A stretch of 64,000 nt of DNA from NCBI GenBank assembly GCA_015501595.1, contig JADNRX010000004.1, positions 124,001 through 188,000 on the forward strand. The letters are read 5' to 3'. The notes under the pieces are model-generated. The model ran no database searches and was not told the origin of the DNA. It worked only from the letters and a program-made list of their open reading frames with translations. Below are positions 60,768 through 64,000 of this stretch, piece after piece. Made by a program: the position numbers and the translations under genes. Source of the DNA: Hymenopellis radicata. Its lineage: Eukaryota; Basidiomycota; Agaricomycetes; Agaricales; Physalacriaceae. The number at the start of each line of letters is the position of its first letter. Positions within the stretch are counted from its first letter, which is position 1.

Positions 60768-62240
60768 ATGACCACCAACCCATCTCACATCCTCATTGCC
60801 CGTAATTCACGCGGTCCCAATAATCCGTCGGCGACACTGAGCTCCCCTACTGAGACTCATGCAGCAGCAGCTGGCATATTTCGCTCATCGGGGTCACCAC
60901 CGTGGCTCTTTGAAGAATGCGAGACAGACGAGGTCGTCTCCGAGCTGGAAGTGGACAGCGACGACGAAGCCATCGAAATCGATAACACTTTCACCAAGAA
61001 CAACGCGTTCCCGGGAACCGTCAAGATCGTCGTCGAGAGCACAACGTTCTGGTACGCCACTCAATCGGCTTCATACAATGTTCTCACCACTACTCGTCAG
61101 GGCTCACAAGGAAGTGCTATACTTTGCATCCCCTTTCTTCGAAGCAGCCCTCAGTGGTGACTGGGCTGAAACTGGCCGACCGCCCTCGATGTCTTCTGTA
61201 ATCACCATTTCCCAGCCACCCTCAGTACCTGGCGACAAGCGCAAGAACAATATAGCTACCGACGTGACATTCTCTCCTATGGAAGCTGACGAGGATATCG
61301 AGGTCATAGGCGAGGCGGACATGTCAAGACCTGCCAGTGACGGCAGTGCGCCTGTCAGTGAAAGCGAGAACAGCGATACGGAAGAGGCTCGGAACCAGGC
61401 TAAAGCCCGAGCTATAAACGACAGTCTGGCCAAGTTGCAAAGCAACTCGTCTCCCACTTCTGAAACGAAGGCGGTCAAGAAGGTAGCCATGGTGAAACGA
61501 CGTCCCAAGAATGGCCCAGATGCTGTCATTGTTCTCAAGGAAGAGCGTGTACGTATTTCAGCCTTCATCCTCAGCCAATGTCCAACTCTATTCAGGCCTC
61601 CAGCTTCCATGATTTTCTTAAATTCGTTTATCCTCAGTATGTACATGTACGCTATCATTCTCTTCTTCAATCCTCATGTTGTTTTCCTTTTAGTTTGGAA
61701 TGTACCATCACTTGGAATAACGCTGAGAGTCTGATGAATATATCGCACAAGCTGTGCGTCCCAACGCTACAGCGGGAATGCTTGACGTTCCTCCTCACGC
61801 ACGCTGCTGGGAAACCGATAAAAGCGATGCGGATAGCCGAACTTTTCGAGGAAGAGGAGCTCTATCGCGAGTCAAGTCGTTTCGTGTTGGACAATCCCGG
61901 CGGGTGGTCCGAGCATGAGCTCAACACACTCAGTCAGGAAACATTACTAAAGCTTGAGAAACGGTAATCTTACTTCCACTTCAACCTGTGTATGCGACTG
62001 ACAATCAACCAAGACGAAACTGGTTCCTCGAAAGAGTGCTCAAAATCGGACTAACTGCGGTCGGAAAGGAATACCAATGTGTACGTAGCATCGGTGTGCT
62101 CTCCAGATGCTCATGCGTATGTTTTTTAGTGCGCGACGTGTCCAGACTCGAGCAATTGTGCGCGCATATTGGACGAAAAGTTCCGTCAAGCTTACGCGGC
62201 CATTTTTCGTTTCGGTGAGGCTCATGTCGTTACAGCTTGA
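60768..62240 (+). CDS. BTB/POZ-domain protein, unknown
   Basis: From MTTNPSHILIARNSRGPNNP: an acidic stretch (SELEVDSDDEAIEIDNTF), then a BTB fold begun by FPGTVKIVVESTTFWAHKEV and LYFASPFFEAALSGDWAETG. The fold is interrupted by a large charged insert (ATDVTFSPMEADEDIEVIGE ... RRPKNGPDAVIVLKEER) before it resumes as ASSFHDFLKFVYP and HKLCVPTLQRECLTFLLTHA. C-terminal part: IAELFEEEELYRESSRFVLD, a possible Cys-rich site CATCPDSSNC, and the end YAAIFRFGEAHVVTA. Introns include one inside STTFW|AHKEV (about 61052-61100). It may serve as a cullin-3 adaptor or a transcriptional partner; neither is shown. Confidence 0.75.
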
Positions 62241-62840
62241 TGGTCACCGACGTCGAATAGGACCACCTCAACCATCGATGGTCTATCGATATTTACGAAT
62301 GTTGGAAGGAGTTAGCCCCCACTTTCCCTCACCCAGCTCAGCTGCCAGACTACCGCCAAAGCCTTTATAGCGACGCGTGAGTTGCTGCATTGCTCAATCT
62401 CACATAGTCGTTTAAAGCTTTATTGATGATCAGTATTCGACCGGATGTTTTCGTTGGTGTTCGCGGGAGTGGAACAGACACCGTACCGCTGGGGACAAGG
62501 TAGCGGCCGCGGCGGCAGCAGCAGTTGTCGCTGGTCCACGTCGGCATTTCTTGTTCTGTACCTTGAAGCCAGACGGTCTTCCTCGTGCTCGGCGTTCTAG
62601 AGAACTCCTGTGATTGATGTCGTTAAAACGTGGTCCAGTATGAAGATACATCCCGAAGTCTGATGAGGGTATGTAAAGGAGTGTGTGCTGAAATAGATAT
62701 ACGAAAATGTAGAATAAATAGGCGAGCATGAACAAGTAGAATTAAAACAACTACTAAACAGCCCAGAAAACAGAATCCAGCGAAAGAGAATGTTAGAATG
62801 ATGTTAAGGAGGCATAGCATAGAAATAAGGAGAAAAAATT
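62241..62840. other. Convergent 3' region, 600 nt
   Basis: Between the BTB gene (+) and the RhoGAP gene (-). A GC-rich GCGGCGGCAGCAGCAG stretch near 62503-62525 gives an Ala run in one frame on the minus strand, but no protein family or splice structure supports coding. Confidence 0.45.
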
Positions 62841-64000
62841 TCAGCGCTGACTGAATACTTGAGGTGCATTTTCCACGAGCCATTCGATGGATAACGCTTT
62901 TCCCGCCATGTCACTGAATTCAGCGCCAGGATTCCGGGACCGCATTAATGTGGCTAGCGATGCGTCAACGAAAAGTCGTGTACATGTCAACCAGATACAT
63001 ACGTCCGAAAACGACACCAAGATTGCGGGCATTCATGAGGTTACGCTCGCTTCGCTGACAAATCCTACAAGGAAAAGATCAAGATGTATGCACATATTTC
63101 AATCAAGCACTAACCGGCTCAAATGCATCATGAGAGCTTGCACGGTGTGGTAATGCTCTCTAGGTAGCTTGCCAACTAGCTCCGTTAAAGTTTTGTTCTT
63201 CATTGACACGTCTCGGATCTCAACGGCGGCCATAAAGTGGTCGTGGAGGTCGTATGTGAACAGAGGGACGGGAAGAGATCGGAAGTATGTCTTGAGCACA
63301 GACGTCACGCTACAAATGTCGTTGAACCGGTCAGAATCACAGAGATCGAACGCGTTGTAATCCCCTCGTTCAAAGAGCTGAGTGATGATCTTGCTTTGAC
63401 CAGAGCCACCTGTTTTCCGGTAGATTCCTTCGTAGTCCAATGCTTAATAACACCAGTGAGTATTTCGAGAAGAACGCTGCACGAACGACATACCAAGAGC
63501 CTCTACGGCTTCTATACACTTCTCAACAATAACGGGCACCGCCCGAGGTCCTCCACGTGCGTCATAATTCACCTGCTCTACAAGGTCACGACCAAACATC
63601 GAAGGAGCTGTAGAATACAGATCAAGTCAGCGATCAGTTCAACTAATGAATTGTGCAGCGCACGTAAGGGTTGACTCTCGTCGCGAGTCGAGGACTGATG
63701 TGAGCAGTAAACCTGGACATGGTTTATACAGCGAACGTGAACGGAGATATTACATCCTGAGACCATTCATGAGTGTGCGATGATAAGTGCATGCCTGGTA
63801 TGTACAGACCTGTGCAACGTAGCTGAGAGCCCCACATCTTGTCCCCGCAATGGTCGCAACGAGTGAAACGTAGAATACTGAGCTGTTGGAAATTGTGCTC
63901 GGATTGCTTTCCTCGGTTATCAGCAGGCGCTGGGCTACTTGCTTCCTTCGCTCGAGACCCTGGCCACTTGATGAATTTTCCTTTCGATGGAGTCGGTAAC
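62841..64000 (-). CDS. RhoGAP protein with C1 domain (5' part outside window)
   Basis: GTPase-activating protein for Rho/Cdc42-type GTPases. The visible part begins inside a C1 zinc domain (RFTRCDHCGDKMWGSQLRCT and, after an intron, CNISVHVRCINHVQVYCSHQ). It continues to the RhoGAP domain: FGRDLVEQVNYDARGGPRAV, VPVIVEKCIEAVEAL, YEGIYRKTGGSGQSKIITQL with the arginine finger, then TSVLKTYFRSLPVPLFTYDL and HTVQALMMHLSRL. After another intron come the NARNLGVVFG-type helix and LMRSRNPGAEFSDMAGKALS, ending LVENAPQVFSQR. C1-RhoGAP order matches fungal Bem3/Rga-like or chimaerin-like proteins. The N-terminus is cut by the window edge. Confidence 0.88.

Noticed and set aside
62430..62735. Minus-strand frame with Ala run
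   Set aside because: The Ala run comes from a GCGGCAGCAG-type repeat; the rest has no protein-like pattern and lies between convergent 3' ends.

Overview
This is a gene-dense stretch of a fungal nuclear genome, most likely a basidiomycete of the Agaricomycetes type. There are about 33 genes in 64 kb on both strands. Almost every gene is cut by several short introns (about 45-60 nt, GTRNGY...YAG). The gene content is typically fungal: a class IV chitin synthase, a Flc/TRP-like channel, an ABCD peroxisomal half-transporter, an OM14-like outer-membrane protein and several protein shapes I associate with basidiomycetes. I see no tRNA, rRNA, CRISPR array, transposon or viral gene. Intergenic spaces are 100-800 bp, with one larger gap of 1.4 kb at 29968-31389.

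Layout. 1-11.1 kb (+): 3' part of a chitin synthase, an F-box/LRR-type protein, the ABCD transporter and a CDKN3-like dual-specificity phosphatase. 11.3-15.3 kb (-): a small coiled-coil protein and eIF3c. 15.4-17.6 kb (+): a pyroglutamyl-peptidase I homologue and an OM14-like protein with an internal duplication. 17.6-22.5 kb (-): MGS1/WRNIP1 ATPase, an isoprenylcysteine-methyltransferase-like membrane enzyme and ATP synthase OSCP. 23.0-26.2 kb (+): the Flc/TRP-like protein and a mitochondrial-type J protein. 26.3-30.0 kb (-): an unknown membrane-anchored protein and bleomycin hydrolase. 31.4-32.5 kb (+): an unknown protein with a WWHEWLCGCG tail. 32.8-36.4 kb (-): a Cys-rich membrane protein, an Smr/DUF1771 protein and ornithine decarboxylase antizyme with a +1 frameshift site. 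36.8-37.7 kb (+): ribosomal protein uS5 (RPS2). 37.9-43.1 kb (-): two unrecognised Ser-rich proteins and a PSR-type phosphatase. 43.4-51.2 kb (+): a bZIP factor, a TPP1/Tpz1-like telomere-protein candidate and a membrane-anchored coiled-coil protein. 52.0-53.8 kb (-): a second PSR-type phosphatase paralogous to the first. 54.0-56.5 kb (+): ARF1 and a mitochondrial-type cysteine synthase. 56.6-59 kb (-): an LRR protein. 59.1-62.2 kb (+): RAD23 and a BTB protein. 62.8-64 kb (-): the C-terminal part of a C1-RhoGAP protein.

The genes do not form a pathway; this is ordinary mixed core genome. The points that stand out are: (1) antizyme, whose zero frame stops at TTT-TGA and whose body continues in the +1 frame; (2) the OM14-like protein, built from two copies of one module that share an intron at the matching site, one copy having a GC-AG intron; (3) the PSR phosphatase paralogue pair 10 kb apart; (4) the TPP1-like candidate. 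Many single-base frame breaks lie at short homopolymers in otherwise well-conserved genes. I read these as consensus errors or very recent indels, and each is recorded with its gene.
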